Origin: Gryllotalpicola protaetiae
GTDB lineage: Bacteria > Actinomycetota > Actinomycetes > Actinomycetales > Microbacteriaceae
NCBI RefSeq assembly: GCF_003627055.1
Contig: NZ_CP032624.1
Span: forward strand, 868,001-932,000
Length of the DNA stretch: 64,000 bases
Reading direction: 5' to 3'
The position numbers and the translations under genes were made by a program. Shown here piece by piece: positions 1 to 8,958 of this stretch (its first letter is position 1; each line of letters opens with the position of its first letter). The notes below the pieces were generated by a model that searched no databases, was not told where the DNA came from, and worked only from the letters and a program-made list of their open reading frames with translations.

Positions 1-2175
1 GCCCTGCTGGTCGATCTCTACGGCGAGCGGCGGATGCTGGCAGAGGGCCTCGTCCCCGCCGCGGCCGTGTTCGGCCACGGCGGCTACACGCGTGCCGCGG
101 CCTCGGGCCGGCCGGAGGCCGCCGACAAGCGGCCACTGCTCATCGCCGGAACGGACCTCGGCCGCGACGCGAAGGGCGAGTGGCGGGTCATCGGCGACCG
201 CGTGCAGGCCCCGTCCGGCCTCGGCTACGCGGTCGAGAACCGCCGCGTCATCTCGCGGGTGCTGCCCGAGCTGTACCGCGAGGCCGAGCTGCACCGGCTC
301 GAGCCGTACTACACGGCGCTGCGCGAAACGTTGCTCAACGCCGCGCCGTCGGGCTCCGACGAGCCGCTCGTCGTCGTGCTGTCGCCTGGCACCCACTCGG
401 AGACGGCGTACGACCAGGCATCCCTCGCCAATCTCCTCGGGTTCCCGCTCGTGCAGGGCGACGACCTCGTCGTGCGCGACGGCGCGGTGTGGGTCAAGCC
501 GGCCGGTTGGCCGCGTGCGTCGCCGAGCGAGCGCGTCGACGTGATCCTGCGGCGCGTGGACCCCGACTGGTGCGACCCGCTCGAGCTGCGCGGCGACTCG
601 CAACTCGGCGTCGCCGGGCTCGTCGAGGCGGTGCGGCGCGGAAGCGTGCGGCTCATCAACGGGCTCGGCGCCGGGGTCCTCGAGAACCCGGCCCTGCACG
701 CGTTTATGCCGGCCGTGTGCGAGGCGCTGCTCGGCGAGCAGCTGCGGCTGCCGTCGGCATCGGCGTGGTGGGGCGGTGACCCCGACGCGCTCGAGAGCGT
801 GCTCACGCGCCTCGACGACGGCGACGAGACCCTCGGCCTGCGCCGGCTCGACGGCTCGCGCACGACCGCCCGCACCCCGGGTCGCAGGGCCGCCCTGCTG
901 CGCGCCGACCCGTGCGGGCACGTCGTGATCGAGCGGCTGCCGCTGTCGCAGGGCCCGGTCTGGTCTGGCGCCGCCGGCGACGAGGCCACCCCGCAGCCGC
1001 TCGTGCTGCGCACCTTCACCGTCGACTACCACTCGGCGTACCGGCCTCTGTTCGGCGGTATCGCGACCGTCTCTGGCCGGGCGGCTGCGAACCTGATCAG
1101 CAAAGACGTGTGGGTGCTCAAGGCCGACGCGGAGGACTCCGACCAGGGGCTCGCCGCCGTCGCGCCGCTTCCGGTCGTGGCATCCGTGCCCGTACCAGCG
1201 CCGCGCGCACTCGATGACATGTTCTGGGCCGGTCGCTACGCCGAGCGCACCGAGGACCTGCTGCGCATCGTGCTCGAGGCGCACGTGCGCCTCACCCCGC
1301 CGAGCCCGCTCGAGCCCGCCGTCGCGGGCGTCGGCGCGGCCGAGCTGATGAGCGCGCTGCAGCGCCTCACCGGCCACTGGTGGGACGGACCGGAGGACGA
1401 GCTGCGGTCTGTCCTGCTCGACGCCGAGCGACCGGGAAGCGCGACGCATTCGCTCGGCCGCATGCGCGGCGCGCTCGAGGGTGTGCGCGACCAGCTCTCC
1501 GGCGACACGTGGCGCCTGTTCGGCTCGTCGGAGCGCGCGCTGCGCGCCTTGCGCGGCGGCCGCCGCAGTCGCCAGATCGCCGAGACCGCCGAGCAACTGC
1601 TCACCGGCATCCTCGCGTTCCAGGGCGTCACCGCGAGCATGATGCGCGACAGCGCCTGGCACGCGATCGAGGCCGGCCGCTATCTCGAGCGCGCACTGCA
1701 GCTGTGCTCGCTGCTCGGCTCCGCTCTCGCGCCCGCGACGGCCCATGAGCTCGACCGGTCCGTGCTCGAGGCGGTGCTCACGGCGGCCGAGAGCTCGGTC
1801 ACCTACCGCCGCCGGTATCGCGGTCGCGCCCGCACGCAGGGCGTGCTCGAGCTGCTGCTCGCCGAGCCCGACAACCCGCGTTCTCTGCTGTTCGCGCTCG
1901 CGAGGCTCCGCTTCCACCTCCAGGGTCTGCCGCTGTCGACGGGCTCGACCCGGCCCGAGCGGCTCGTCGACGAGCTGCGCGCTGCGGTCGAGGCCCAGAG
2001 CGTCGGTGAGCTCGTCGCGGCGCAGGGCGACGGCAGGCATGCGCTCGACGGATTCCTGGCAGAGGCATCCGTTCAGCTCACGCAGATCTCCGACGCGATC
2101 ACCGCACTCCACCTGACGGGCGGCCCGCCGCGCCTGCCGCTCGCCGCGCGCACCTTCGTCGAGGTGATGGGGTGA
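1..2175 (+). CDS. Circularly permuted ATP-grasp / alpha-E fusion protein (5' partial)
   Basis: The reading frame is open from base 1, so the start lies outside the window; about 724 codons are visible. The first part matches the circularly permuted type 2 ATP-grasp family (DUF404/DUF407), with the FGHGGY stretch near codon 26. From about base 1210 a helical alpha-E (DUF403) domain begins (MFWAGRYAERTEDLLR), which in many bacteria is a separate protein. The family is thought to do ATP-dependent ligation of peptide-like substrates, but the substrate is unknown. The transglutaminase-like gene follows with a 4-bp overlap, the usual partnership for this family. Function beyond the family is inference. 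Confidence 0.88.
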   Translation, partial: ALLVDLYGERRMLAEGLVPAAAVFGHGGYTRAAASGRPEAADKRPLLIAGTDLGRDAKGEWRVIGDRVQAPSGLGYAVENRRVISRVLPELYREAELHRLEPYYTALRETLLNAAPSGSDEPLVVVLSPGTHSETAYDQASLANLLGFPLVQGDDLVVRDGAVWVKPAGWPRASPSERVDVILRRVDPDWCDPLELRGDSQLGVAGLVEAVRRGSVRLINGLGAGVLENPALHAFMPAVCEALLGEQLRLPSASAWWGGDPDALESVLTRLDDGDETLGLRRLDGSRTTARTPGRRAALLRADPCGHVVIERLPLSQGPVWSGAAGDEATPQPLVLRTFTVDYHSAYRPLFGGIATVSGRAAANLISKDVWVLKADAEDSDQGLAAVAPLPVVASVPVPAPRALDDMFWAGRYAERTEDLLRIVLEAHVRLTPPSPLEPAVAGVGAAELMSALQRLTGHWWDGPEDELRSVLLDAERPGSATHSLGRMRGALEGVRDQLSGDTWRLFGSSERALRALRGGRRSRQIAETAEQLLTGILAFQGVTASMMRDSAWHAIEAGRYLERALQLCSLLGSALAPATAHELDRSVLEAVLTAAESSVTYRRRYRGRARTQGVLELLLAEPDNPRSLLFALARLRFHLQGLPLSTGSTRPERLVDELRAAVEAQSVGELVAAQGDGRHALDGFLAEASVQLTQISDAITALHLTGGPPRLPLAARTFVEVMG

Positions 2176-3056
2176 GCATGAGATACCGCGTCTCGCACCG
2201 CACCGAGTACTCCTACGACGACGAGGTCAGCGACAGCCTCGGCATCGCGCATCTCGTGCCCCGGCAGCTGCCCTGGCAGGAGGTGCACTCCGCGACGGTG
2301 ATGGTCGACCCGCTGCCCGACGATGTCAGCGTGCAGCTCGACTACTTCGGCAACACGCTCAGCTATTTCCACGTCACCGACGGGCACGAGAAGCTCATCG
2401 TCGAGGCGGTCAGCGACATCACGACGATGACCCCGTGGTACGACCAGGCGGCGCTCGAGGAGCCGTGGGAGCTCGCGCGGCCGCTCGCCGAGCCCGGCGC
2501 TCCGGGCGCGTGGGCCGCGACCGAGTTCGCCCTCGAGTCGCCGGGGGCGAAGCACGTCGGCGCCGCGCGCGACTACGCGGCGCGCTCGCTCGCCCGTGGC
2601 CGCCCGCTCGGCGATGCGGTGGCGGAGCTCATGTCGCGCATCCATGCCGACTTCGACTACGACCCGACCGCGACGACCGTGACGAGCACCGTCGCGGACA
2701 CGCTGAAGAAGCGGGCGGGCGTCTGCCAGGACTTCGCGCACCTCGCCCTCGCCTGCCTGCGCAGCCATGGGCTCGCAGCCCGCTACGTGAGCGGCTATCT
2801 CGCGACGGACCCGCCGCCCGGCAAGCCGCGCGTGGTCGGGGCGGATGCCTCGCACGCCTGGCTCGCCGTCTGGGTCCCCGGCTCCGGCGATTGGCTCGCC
2901 GTCGACCCGACGAACGACCAGCGCGCCGGCGAGCGCTACGTCACGGTCGCGTGGGGCCGCGACTACGGCGACGTCGCACCGCTCAAGGGCGTCATCTTCA
3001 CCGAGGCCACGAAGTCGACCCTGCGTGTCGCGGTCGATGTGGCGCCGCGCGGGTAA
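2172..3056 (+). CDS. Transglutaminase-like cysteine protease family protein
   Basis: This 294-residue protein has the N-terminal beta domain of bacterial transglutaminase-like proteins followed by a transglutaminase core. The papain-like triad is visible: Cys185 in GVCQDFAHL, His228 in ASHAWLAVW and Asp245 in AVDPTND. No signal peptide is seen, so it is probably cytoplasmic. The GTG start overlaps the upstream stop by 4 bp and has GAGG seven bases upstream; ATG at 2178 is the alternative. Paired with the ATP-grasp/alpha-E gene it probably makes and cleaves an amide-linked peptide product, but the substrate is not known. Confidence 0.9.
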   Translation: MSMRYRVSHRTEYSYDDEVSDSLGIAHLVPRQLPWQEVHSATVMVDPLPDDVSVQLDYFGNTLSYFHVTDGHEKLIVEAVSDITTMTPWYDQAALEEPWELARPLAEPGAPGAWAATEFALESPGAKHVGAARDYAARSLARGRPLGDAVAELMSRIHADFDYDPTATTVTSTVADTLKKRAGVCQDFAHLALACLRSHGLAARYVSGYLATDPPPGKPRVVGADASHAWLAVWVPGSGDWLAVDPTNDQRAGERYVTVAWGRDYGDVAPLKGVIFTEATKSTLRVAVDVAPRG

Positions 3057-3065
3057 CGGGCAGGC

Positions 3066-4061
3066 ATGAGGTCCTTCTCCTGCCGGGTGTGCGGCAGCCC
3101 CCTGTACTTCGAGAACTCGGTGTGCGTCTCGTGCGGCACCGCGCTCGCCTACTCGCGCGCCGAGCACGACATCGTGCCGCTCGACGAGACCGGCACGTAT
3201 GCGGATGCGGCCGGATTCCTGTGGCACGTGTGCGCCAACCTCAACCTCTCGGGCTGCACGTGGCTGACTGCGACGCCGGGCGGGCTGTGCTTCAGCTGCG
3301 GGCTCACCCGCACGCGCCCCAACGACGCCGACGTCGAGGGGGTCGCCGAGCTCCCGATCGCCGAGCGCGCCAAGCGCCAGCTCATCGTCGAGCTCGACCG
3401 GCTCGGCTTCCCGCTGATCAGCCGCGATGAGGACCCCGCGCGTGGGCTGTCGTTCGATCTGCTGTCGAGCAGCGACACGGCGGTCGTGACGGGCCACGAC
3501 TCGGGAGTCGTCACGATCGACCTCGCCGAGGGCGACGCCGCGCACCGCGAGCACGTGCGCGACTCGCTCGACGAGGCCTATCGCACGATGCTCGGCCATT
3601 TCCGGCACGAGGTCGGCCACTACTTCGACTGGCTGCTCGTCGACGATGCCCGCCGCGGCGAGTACCGCCGCCTGTTCGGCGACGAGACCGCCGACTACCA
3701 GGCGTCGATCGACCGGCACTACGCGTCGGGGGCGCCGGAGGGCTGGGGCGACTCGTTCATCTCGGCCTACGCCACGATGCACCCGTTCGAGGATTTCGCC
3801 GAGACCTGGGCGCACTACCTGCACATCTGCGACACCGTCGAGACCGCCGCGGCCTACGGCCTGATCTCCGTGGACCCGATCGACTGGCAGATGCCGTTCC
3901 GGCAGCTCGTGACGGATGTCTGGGTGCCGCTGTCGACCGCACTCAACATGATCAACCGCTCGATGGGCAAGGACGACCTGTACCCGTTCGTCATCGCCGC
4001 CCCCGTGCTCGACAAGCTCGAGTTCGTGGCGTCGCTGCGGCCGCCGAGGAGCGCGCCGTGA
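3066..4061 (+). CDS. Putative zinc-binding metallopeptidase with N-terminal zinc ribbon
   Basis: A 331-residue soluble protein. Its N-terminus is a zinc ribbon with two CxxC pairs (Cys6/Cys9 and Cys20/Cys23), and a second pair of cysteine knuckles lies near residues 62-79. The peptidase signature HEVGH is at residues 181-185, and a glutamate in the later FEDFAETWAHY stretch is a likely third ligand. This matches the family named putative zinc-binding metallopeptidase (DUF2248-like). It starts 9 bp after the transglutaminase stop and looks co-transcribed with the ATP-grasp pair, making a three-gene peptide-processing unit. The physiological substrate is unknown. Confidence 0.88.
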   Translation: MRSFSCRVCGSPLYFENSVCVSCGTALAYSRAEHDIVPLDETGTYADAAGFLWHVCANLNLSGCTWLTATPGGLCFSCGLTRTRPNDADVEGVAELPIAERAKRQLIVELDRLGFPLISRDEDPARGLSFDLLSSSDTAVVTGHDSGVVTIDLAEGDAAHREHVRDSLDEAYRTMLGHFRHEVGHYFDWLLVDDARRGEYRRLFGDETADYQASIDRHYASGAPEGWGDSFISAYATMHPFEDFAETWAHYLHICDTVETAAAYGLISVDPIDWQMPFRQLVTDVWVPLSTALNMINRSMGKDDLYPFVIAAPVLDKLEFVASLRPPRSAP

Positions 4062-4162
4062 CAGGCATCCGCCTCGTCGCCGGGTGCGGACCTTGGGATC
4101 GCCGGCCGTGAGAAGCCCGCGTTTCGGGCGTGCCGGATGCCTGCCCGTCGTAGCCTGAGACG

Positions 4163-4465
4163 GTGAACTGGATCGACCGCTTCTTCCCGAGGACGCCGGC
4201 GTCGACCGGCCCTGCGGTCGGCATCGGCATGCTCGTCGCGGTCGTGAGCGACGCGAACCAGGCGGATGCCTGGGACGACGACCCCGTCGGGGTGGTCATC
4301 GCCCCCGGCAACAAGGAGATCGCGCCCTACCCCGGCCTGCAGCTGCCCCGCTACTGGACGGTTGCCTTCGAGCACCCCAGCTACACGGGCGACGGGCGCG
4401 GCCCGTTCGAGCAGGCGACGTTCCCCGAGTACCGCCTGCGCGTCCTCGACCCGAACCCGTCCTAG
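4163..4465 (+). CDS. Small hypothetical protein, probably leaderless
   Basis: A 100-residue soluble protein that I do not recognise. It has no membrane segment or cysteine and is rich in Asp, Pro and Gly. A -10-like TAGCCT (4151-4156) lies six bases before the GTG start with no Shine-Dalgarno sequence, the usual picture of a leaderless actinobacterial gene. It ends just before a strong bidirectional hairpin. The promoter spacing and normal codon bias support it as a real gene; no function can be assigned. Confidence 0.65.
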   Translation: MNWIDRFFPRTPASTGPAVGIGMLVAVVSDANQADAWDDDPVGVVIAPGNKEIAPYPGLQLPRYWTVAFEHPSYTGDGRGPFEQATFPEYRLRVLDPNPS

Positions 4466-4483
4466 TCACGCCGCGATCGCGTC

Positions 4484-4539
4484 GAGGGGTGCGAAACGCA
4501 CGCCCGACCCCGGTCCGGGCGTACTTTTCGCACCCCTCG
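4484..4539. terminator. Bidirectional terminator between convergent genes
   Basis: The arms GAGGGGTGCGAAA (4484-4496) and TTTTCGCACCCCTC close over an inner CGCCCG/CGGGCG stem, with short A and T runs inside the arms. It sits between the plus-strand hypothetical gene and the minus-strand isochorismatase-like gene and can serve both. Confidence 0.75.
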
Positions 4540-4556
4540 GGCGCAGTCGGCGAGGC

Positions 4557-5117
4557 TCAGCGCGCGGCGAGCAGCGCGAGCACCTCGTCGGTGGTGGCGA
4601 GCTCGCCGAGCTTCGGGAACTGGTGCTCGATCGACGCCTTGTGCGCCTCGGCCGAGGTGTCGGTCATCGCATCTGTGACGAACGCCACGTGGTAACCGAG
4701 CTCGTACGCCGAGCGCGCCGTCGACTCGACCCCGGAGGTGGTCGAGACGCCGGTCAGCACGATCTGGGTCGCCCCGACCGCCTTGAGCTTCGCGTCGAGG
4801 TCTGTCGAAAGGAACGCGCCGAGGGTCTTCTTCGTGACCGTGATGTCGCCCGGCTGCTGGTTCAGCTCGGGCACGAGCGCGGTCGCCTCGGCCGGCAGTG
4901 TGCGCGACCCACCCGCCTTGTTGCGCTCCGTGCGGCCGGGAGCGGTGCCATCGACGTTCACCAGCGCGACGGGCAGCCCCTTGGCGCGGAACGCCTCGGC
5001 GAGTCTCGCCGAGTTCGCAACGACGTCCTCCATGGGGTGTGCGCCCTGCAGGCCCACGACGCCGGTCTGCAGATCGATCACGACGAGCGCCGGGGTCTGT
5101 TCGAGTTCGATGGTCAT
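4557..5117 (-). CDS. Isochorismatase-like protein lacking the catalytic cysteine
   Basis: A 186-residue alpha/beta protein of the isochorismatase/nicotinamidase superfamily. Asp15 (VVIDLQ) and Lys96/Lys97 fit the conserved Asp and Lys of the triad. The position of the nucleophilic Cys, in the stretch G-V-S-T-T-S-G-V-E-S-T-A-R, is Gly129. Cys-less branches of this superfamily exist and their activity is unclear, so hydrolase annotation is tentative. It is the last gene of a marR-MFS-isochorismatase operon and overlaps the transporter gene by 4 bp, which suggests a role with the exported compound. Confidence 0.85.
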   Translation of the reverse strand: MTIELEQTPALVVIDLQTGVVGLQGAHPMEDVVANSARLAEAFRAKGLPVALVNVDGTAPGRTERNKAGGSRTLPAEATALVPELNQQPGDITVTKKTLGAFLSTDLDAKLKAVGATQIVLTGVSTTSGVESTARSAYELGYHVAFVTDAMTDTSAEAHKASIEHQFPKLGELATTDEVLALLAAR

Positions 5118-6832
5118 GCGTTCTCCTTTTCAGGGGTGGTGGATGCTGCGGGAAGAACCGTCTTCTCGCTGTCGACCGCGACGCCCGTGCCGCGGAACGC
5201 GGAGGCGGCGGCCGACACGAGCGAGATGCCGGCCGAGACCGCGAACACGACGACGAGCCCGTCGTGGAACGGCCCGGAGATGAGGTTCGGGAAGAAGGTG
5301 TGCCCGGTGAGCACGGCCTGCGCGTGCGCGGGCAGCCCGGCGAGCACGTGGTAGCTCTCGAGCAGGTACTGCACAGGGTTCGTGCCGAGCATCGCCGCGA
5401 ACAGCGACGACACGGGCGGCAAGCCGCCGATCTTCTCCGCGATCGCCTGCGGCACGCCGTGGGCGGCGAGTCCGGCGGTCATCGTGTGCGGCAGGGTCGC
5501 GGCGAGCCCCGAGATCATCAGCGAGAAGAACACGCCGATCGACAGCGAGGTGCCGGAGTTCTGGAAGGTCGCGCGCATGCCGCTCGCCACGCCGCGGTAC
5601 CGCGCCGGTACCGCGCTCATGATCGCCGCCGAGTTCGGCGCCGAGTACATGCCCATGCCGATGCCGTTGAGCGCGAGCAGGGCGGCGAACAGCCAGTACG
5701 GGAAGTCGACAGGCAGGAAGATCAGCCCGACGAACGACAGTCCGAACAGCACCATCCCGCCCGTCGCGAACAGGCGGGCGCCGAAGCGGTCCGAAAGCGC
5801 GCCCGAGAGCGGCCCGGAGACCAGGAATCCGCAGGTCAACGGCAGCATCAGGATGCCCGCCCACAGCGGCGTCGACGCATACGAGTACCCGTGCAGCGGC
5901 AGCCAGATGCCCTGCAGCCAGATGACGAGCATGAACTGCAGGCCGCCCTGCGCGAGCGACCCGCCGAAGCGGGTGATGTTCCCGAACGCGAACGCGCGGA
6001 TCTTGAACAGCCGCAGCTCGAACATCGGGTCGGTGACGCGCAGCTCGATCCCCACGAACGCCGCGAGCAGCAGCACCCCGCCGATGAGGCCGGCGAGCAC
6101 CCACGGGTTGGTCCAGCCCATGGCGTGGCCGCCGTACGGCTGCAGCCCGAAAGTGATCGCGACGAGCACGGCCGACAGGCCGACGGCGAAGGTCCCGTTG
6201 CCCCACCAGTCCATGCGAGACGGATGCCTCTCGCCGTTGTCGCGCAGCATGAAGTACGCCCACAGGGTGCCGACGATGCCGACGGGCACGTTGACCCAGA
6301 AGACGCTGCGCCAGTCCCACGCGGCGAGCAGGCCGCCCGCCGTCAGGCCGATGAACATGCCCGCGAGCCCGGCCACCTGGTTGATTCCGAGGGCGAAGCC
6401 CCTGCGCTCTTTCGGGAAGGCATCCGTCAGGATCGCCTGCGAATTCGCGGTCAGCATCGAGCCGCCGAACGCCTGCAGCAGTCGCCACCCGATCAGCCAC
6501 AATGCGGCCGTCCCGCCGCGGAACGGGTCGAACGACAGCAGCACGCTCGCGATCGTGAACACGAGGAACCCGGCGTTGTAGATACGCACACGCCCGTACA
6601 TGTCGCCGAACTTGCCGACCGCGACGACGAGCACCGACTGCACGAGGCGGTAGCCCATGATCATCCAGAGCAGGAACGCGATGTTCGACGGCGCGAGCGG
6701 GTCGAGGTGAATGCCTCGGAAGATCGCGGGCAGCGAGATGAGCACGATCGAGCCGTCGAGGCTCGACATGAACACCGCCATGGTGGTGTTGGTGAGGGCG
6801 ACCCAGCGGTACCGGTCAGAGCTGGCGCTCAC
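5114..6832 (-). CDS. MFS drug exporter, DHA2/EmrB type
   Basis: A 572-residue integral membrane protein of the drug:H+ antiporter-2 family. The N-terminal LDGSIVLISLPAI stretch is the usual first-helix motif, and the hydrophobic pattern and length fit about 14 membrane spans. An extended loop holds a GLAATLPHTM-type segment near the C-terminal third. It exports small lipophilic compounds or antibiotics by proton antiport. It overlaps marR upstream and the isochorismatase-like gene downstream by 4 bp each, so all three are one transcript under MarR control. The substrate is unknown. Confidence 0.92.
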   Translation of the reverse strand: MSASSDRYRWVALTNTTMAVFMSSLDGSIVLISLPAIFRGIHLDPLAPSNIAFLLWMIMGYRLVQSVLVVAVGKFGDMYGRVRIYNAGFLVFTIASVLLSFDPFRGGTAALWLIGWRLLQAFGGSMLTANSQAILTDAFPKERRGFALGINQVAGLAGMFIGLTAGGLLAAWDWRSVFWVNVPVGIVGTLWAYFMLRDNGERHPSRMDWWGNGTFAVGLSAVLVAITFGLQPYGGHAMGWTNPWVLAGLIGGVLLLAAFVGIELRVTDPMFELRLFKIRAFAFGNITRFGGSLAQGGLQFMLVIWLQGIWLPLHGYSYASTPLWAGILMLPLTCGFLVSGPLSGALSDRFGARLFATGGMVLFGLSFVGLIFLPVDFPYWLFAALLALNGIGMGMYSAPNSAAIMSAVPARYRGVASGMRATFQNSGTSLSIGVFFSLMISGLAATLPHTMTAGLAAHGVPQAIAEKIGGLPPVSSLFAAMLGTNPVQYLLESYHVLAGLPAHAQAVLTGHTFFPNLISGPFHDGLVVVFAVSAGISLVSAAASAFRGTGVAVDSEKTVLPAASTTPEKENA

Positions 6833-7272
6833 AGCCCTTCCGCCAGCCGTTCGAGCAGCGGCGCGGCCGCCCCGAGGGTCGCGAGCTCGTCGTCGTCGAA
6901 GCGCTCGGCGAGCACGTGCGCGAGGGCGTGCGTGCGCGAGTCCCGTCGCGCGTCGAGCAGCTCGCGGCCGGCATCCGTCGCGCGCAGCAGAATGCGCCGG
7001 CCATCGTCGGCGTCCTTCTCGCGCTCGACCAGGCTGCGCGCCTCGAGCGCGGCGATCGTCGCGCCCATCGCCTGGGGCGAGATGCCCTCGAGCCGGGCGA
7101 CGGCTGCCGAGGTGGTCTCGCCCGCGCGCTTGATGCGCAGCAGCGCGCTGATCTCCGCAGCGCTCAACCCGCCTGCGGGATTCGCCTTGCGAGCGGCGGC
7201 GACGAAGACGGTGATGCTCGCCATCAGCTCGACCGCGAGCTCCTCGGTGCGATCCGCCTCACTCATATTCAT
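6829..7272 (-). CDS. MarR-family transcriptional repressor
   Basis: A 147-residue winged-helix regulator: helices at residues 38-75 (LSAAEISALLRIKRAG, then the recognition region SAAVARLEGISPQAMGATIAALE) and a wing with KDADDGRRILL. Terminal helices form the dimer interface. It is first in the operon with the MFS exporter. The start codon abuts a 28-bp near-palindrome and no Shine-Dalgarno sequence is seen, so translation is probably leaderless and the gene autorepressed. ATG at 7266 is an alternative start. The ligand is likely a substrate of the exporter (inference). Confidence 0.92.
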   Translation of the reverse strand: MNMSEADRTEELAVELMASITVFVAAARKANPAGGLSAAEISALLRIKRAGETTSAAVARLEGISPQAMGATIAALEARSLVEREKDADDGRRILLRATDAGRELLDARRDSRTHALAHVLAERFDDDELATLGAAAPLLERLAEGL

Positions 7273-7299
7273 AAGCCTAGGTTTATAAATCCAGGCTTA
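7272..7299 (-). promoter_or_regulatory. MarR operator overlapping promoter and start codon
   Basis: A 28-bp near-perfect dyad: arms TAAGCCT (7272-7278) and AGGCTTA (7293-7299) around a central TTTATAAA. Read on the minus strand, TATAAA lies nine bases before the marR ATG, so it can be the -10 box of a leaderless transcript. MarR bound here would block RNA polymerase directly. Confidence 0.75.
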
Positions 7300-7314
7300 C
7301 AAATTGACGACGGC

Positions 7315-8535
7315 TCAGAGAGGCTCGACCCTCGCGAGCACAGCCCGCTCGGCTCCCGCCGCACGATCGCCCACCGGGCGAACGCCCTCAGCGGCGAGCG
7401 CTAGCGGGAACCCGGCGGACTGCCAGTACAGGTTCGAGATCTCCGGAGTGAGTATCTGGCTGTGCGCGCCCATGAGCTTCGCGGTCCACCACGTGCCCTT
7501 TCCACTCGGCGGCACGACGACGGCGCTGCCGTCGATGCTGTAGACCGCGCCGCGCTCGAGGGCGTAGTCGATCTCCAGCGTGCCGTGCGGCACCTCGCGC
7601 CGTTGCGCGTCGAAGCCGTTGAGCTTGCCGCTCACGCCGCGGAAGCCGAGCGCGCCGAAGCGGTGCCGCCCGTAGCCGCCCCACAGCGGCTCGCGGTTCG
7701 GCGACCACCAGAACAGCGACCGTGTCGACTCGGCGAACGGGTACCAGACCGACAGCGCGCGGTCGTGCGCCGAACTCGAGCCCACGACGACGCCCGTGAC
7801 GTGGTCGATCGCGTTCTCGACCGCCTCCGTCGCCTTCGACTTCGCCCGCCCCGACTCGATCGGGTCGGCGAAGGACCACGTCGACATCGCCCCCTCGATC
7901 AGGAACAGCGAGTCGGCCATGACTCCCTCTTGCGCGATGGCATTCGAGGTGACGATCGCCCCGAAGCTGTGCCCCATCACGTGGATCCGCGCCTCGGGGT
8001 AGTTCGCGGTCATCTCCTTCAGGATCGGCGCGAGCCCGTTCTTGCCGATGCGGAACGCCCTGTCCTTCATCCGATAGAACGACAGGAACGGCAGCTTCTT
8101 CTCGAGCCACCACCCGGCGTAGTGCACGGCCCGCGTCACTCGGTAGCCCGTGTCGCGCGGGTCGCTCGGCCAGTGCACGCAGATCACCATGCCGTGGTAG
8201 TCCGGAGCCAGCCGGTGCAGCGGCCGCTGCCCGATGGCGAGCTCGACCCAGCGCGCATAGTCGGCGATCGCATTGTCGGTCGAGGTCAGCCACCCGTGGC
8301 TGATGACGAACACATCGGTGTACGGATGCCCGGCAGCACGCCCCTCCGCCAGCCGCTGCAGGATCGCCTGCGGCGCATCGGAGCTCGCCGTCCGCTCCCC
8401 CTCGCCGTCCACCATGCGCTCCGACCTGATGCTGTGGCGCTGGACCGCATGGCCTTTCGGCCCGAAGGTGAGCAGGTAGACCTCAGGCTTGGGCAACTCG
8501 TCGCCGGCGGGCATGGGGATGTCGATGGGTGCCAT
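7315..8535 (-). CDS. Alpha/beta-hydrolase fold protein
   Basis: A 406-residue soluble protein with the nucleophile elbow GHSFG near residue 190, preceded by VFVISHGWL, a typical oxyanion-region strand. This is the pattern of esterase/lipase-type alpha/beta hydrolases (close to DUF900-like groups). No signal peptide is visible. It lies upstream of marR on the same strand, but the marR promoter sits between them, so it is probably a separate unit. The substrate is unknown. Confidence 0.75.
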   Translation of the reverse strand: MAPIDIPMPAGDELPKPEVYLLTFGPKGHAVQRHSIRSERMVDGEGERTASSDAPQAILQRLAEGRAAGHPYTDVFVISHGWLTSTDNAIADYARWVELAIGQRPLHRLAPDYHGMVICVHWPSDPRDTGYRVTRAVHYAGWWLEKKLPFLSFYRMKDRAFRIGKNGLAPILKEMTANYPEARIHVMGHSFGAIVTSNAIAQEGVMADSLFLIEGAMSTWSFADPIESGRAKSKATEAVENAIDHVTGVVVGSSSAHDRALSVWYPFAESTRSLFWWSPNREPLWGGYGRHRFGALGFRGVSGKLNGFDAQRREVPHGTLEIDYALERGAVYSIDGSAVVVPPSGKGTWWTAKLMGAHSQILTPEISNLYWQSAGFPLALAAEGVRPVGDRAAGAERAVLARVEPL

Positions 8536-8623
8536 GCCGCGACGGTAGGAGCCGCCGCCCGGCGGGCAAATACGCGGTTCGGCGTAGCGAGTCGCGATGC
8601 GCTTCCCGGCGCATAAAGAGATC

Positions 8624-8678
8624 GACCCGCCCCGCTCAACGCCGGCGTTCCCGAATCGCCGGCGGAGCGGGGCGGGTC
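8624..8678 (-). terminator. Long hairpin terminator downstream of the small gene
   Basis: A 14-bp perfect outer stem (8624-8637 with 8665-8678) encloses a second stem GCCGGCG/CGCCGGC. On the minus strand it is followed by TCTCTTTAT, so it should terminate the small gene that ends at 8713. Confidence 0.7.
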
Positions 8679-8712
8679 TGCACTGAGGGCGCCCAACCCC
8701 TTGTCACGTTCC

Positions 8713-8931
8713 TCAGTGGTTCGTGTGCCAGTGGTCGTAACTCAACTGGCAGTCGCAGCCGACGCGGATCCAATCGCCGGTGCGCTCGCTCATGAAGATC
8801 TCGGCGTGCGCCGTGCTCACGTACGGCTGCAGCGCAAGCGGAGAACGTCGCCGCGGGCCATGAGCAAGCCCGAGGCGCTGAAGAAGCTGGTCCCACGCAG
8901 TGGGGCTCGGAACGATGATCGTACCGGCCAT
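8713..8931 (-). CDS. Small hypothetical protein divergent from tetR
   Basis: A 72-residue protein that I do not recognise. The C-terminus has clustered Cys and His (VGCDCQLSYDHWHTNH), which could bind a metal. ATG at 8931 follows GAAGGG and GGAAGG sequences; an ATG at 9009 would start inside the tetR operators and is less likely. It is divergent from tetR across an array of three palindromes and is followed by a strong terminator, so it may be the main target of the regulator. Confidence 0.55.
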   Translation of the reverse strand: MAGTIIVPSPTAWDQLLQRLGLAHGPRRRSPLALQPYVSTAHAEIFMSERTGDWIRVGCDCQLSYDHWHTNH

Positions 8932-8958
8932 GACCTTCCACCCTTCGCATCGATACAC

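Noticed and set aside
2073-3824. 583-codon minus-strand frame opposite the transglutaminase and metallopeptidase genes
   Set aside because: It is antisense to two genes with complete active-site motifs and has biased Arg/Val/Glu content.
4898-7288. 796-codon plus-strand frame opposite the MFS exporter and marR
   Set aside because: It is extremely Arg/Glu/His-rich and antisense to well-supported genes; a composition artefact.
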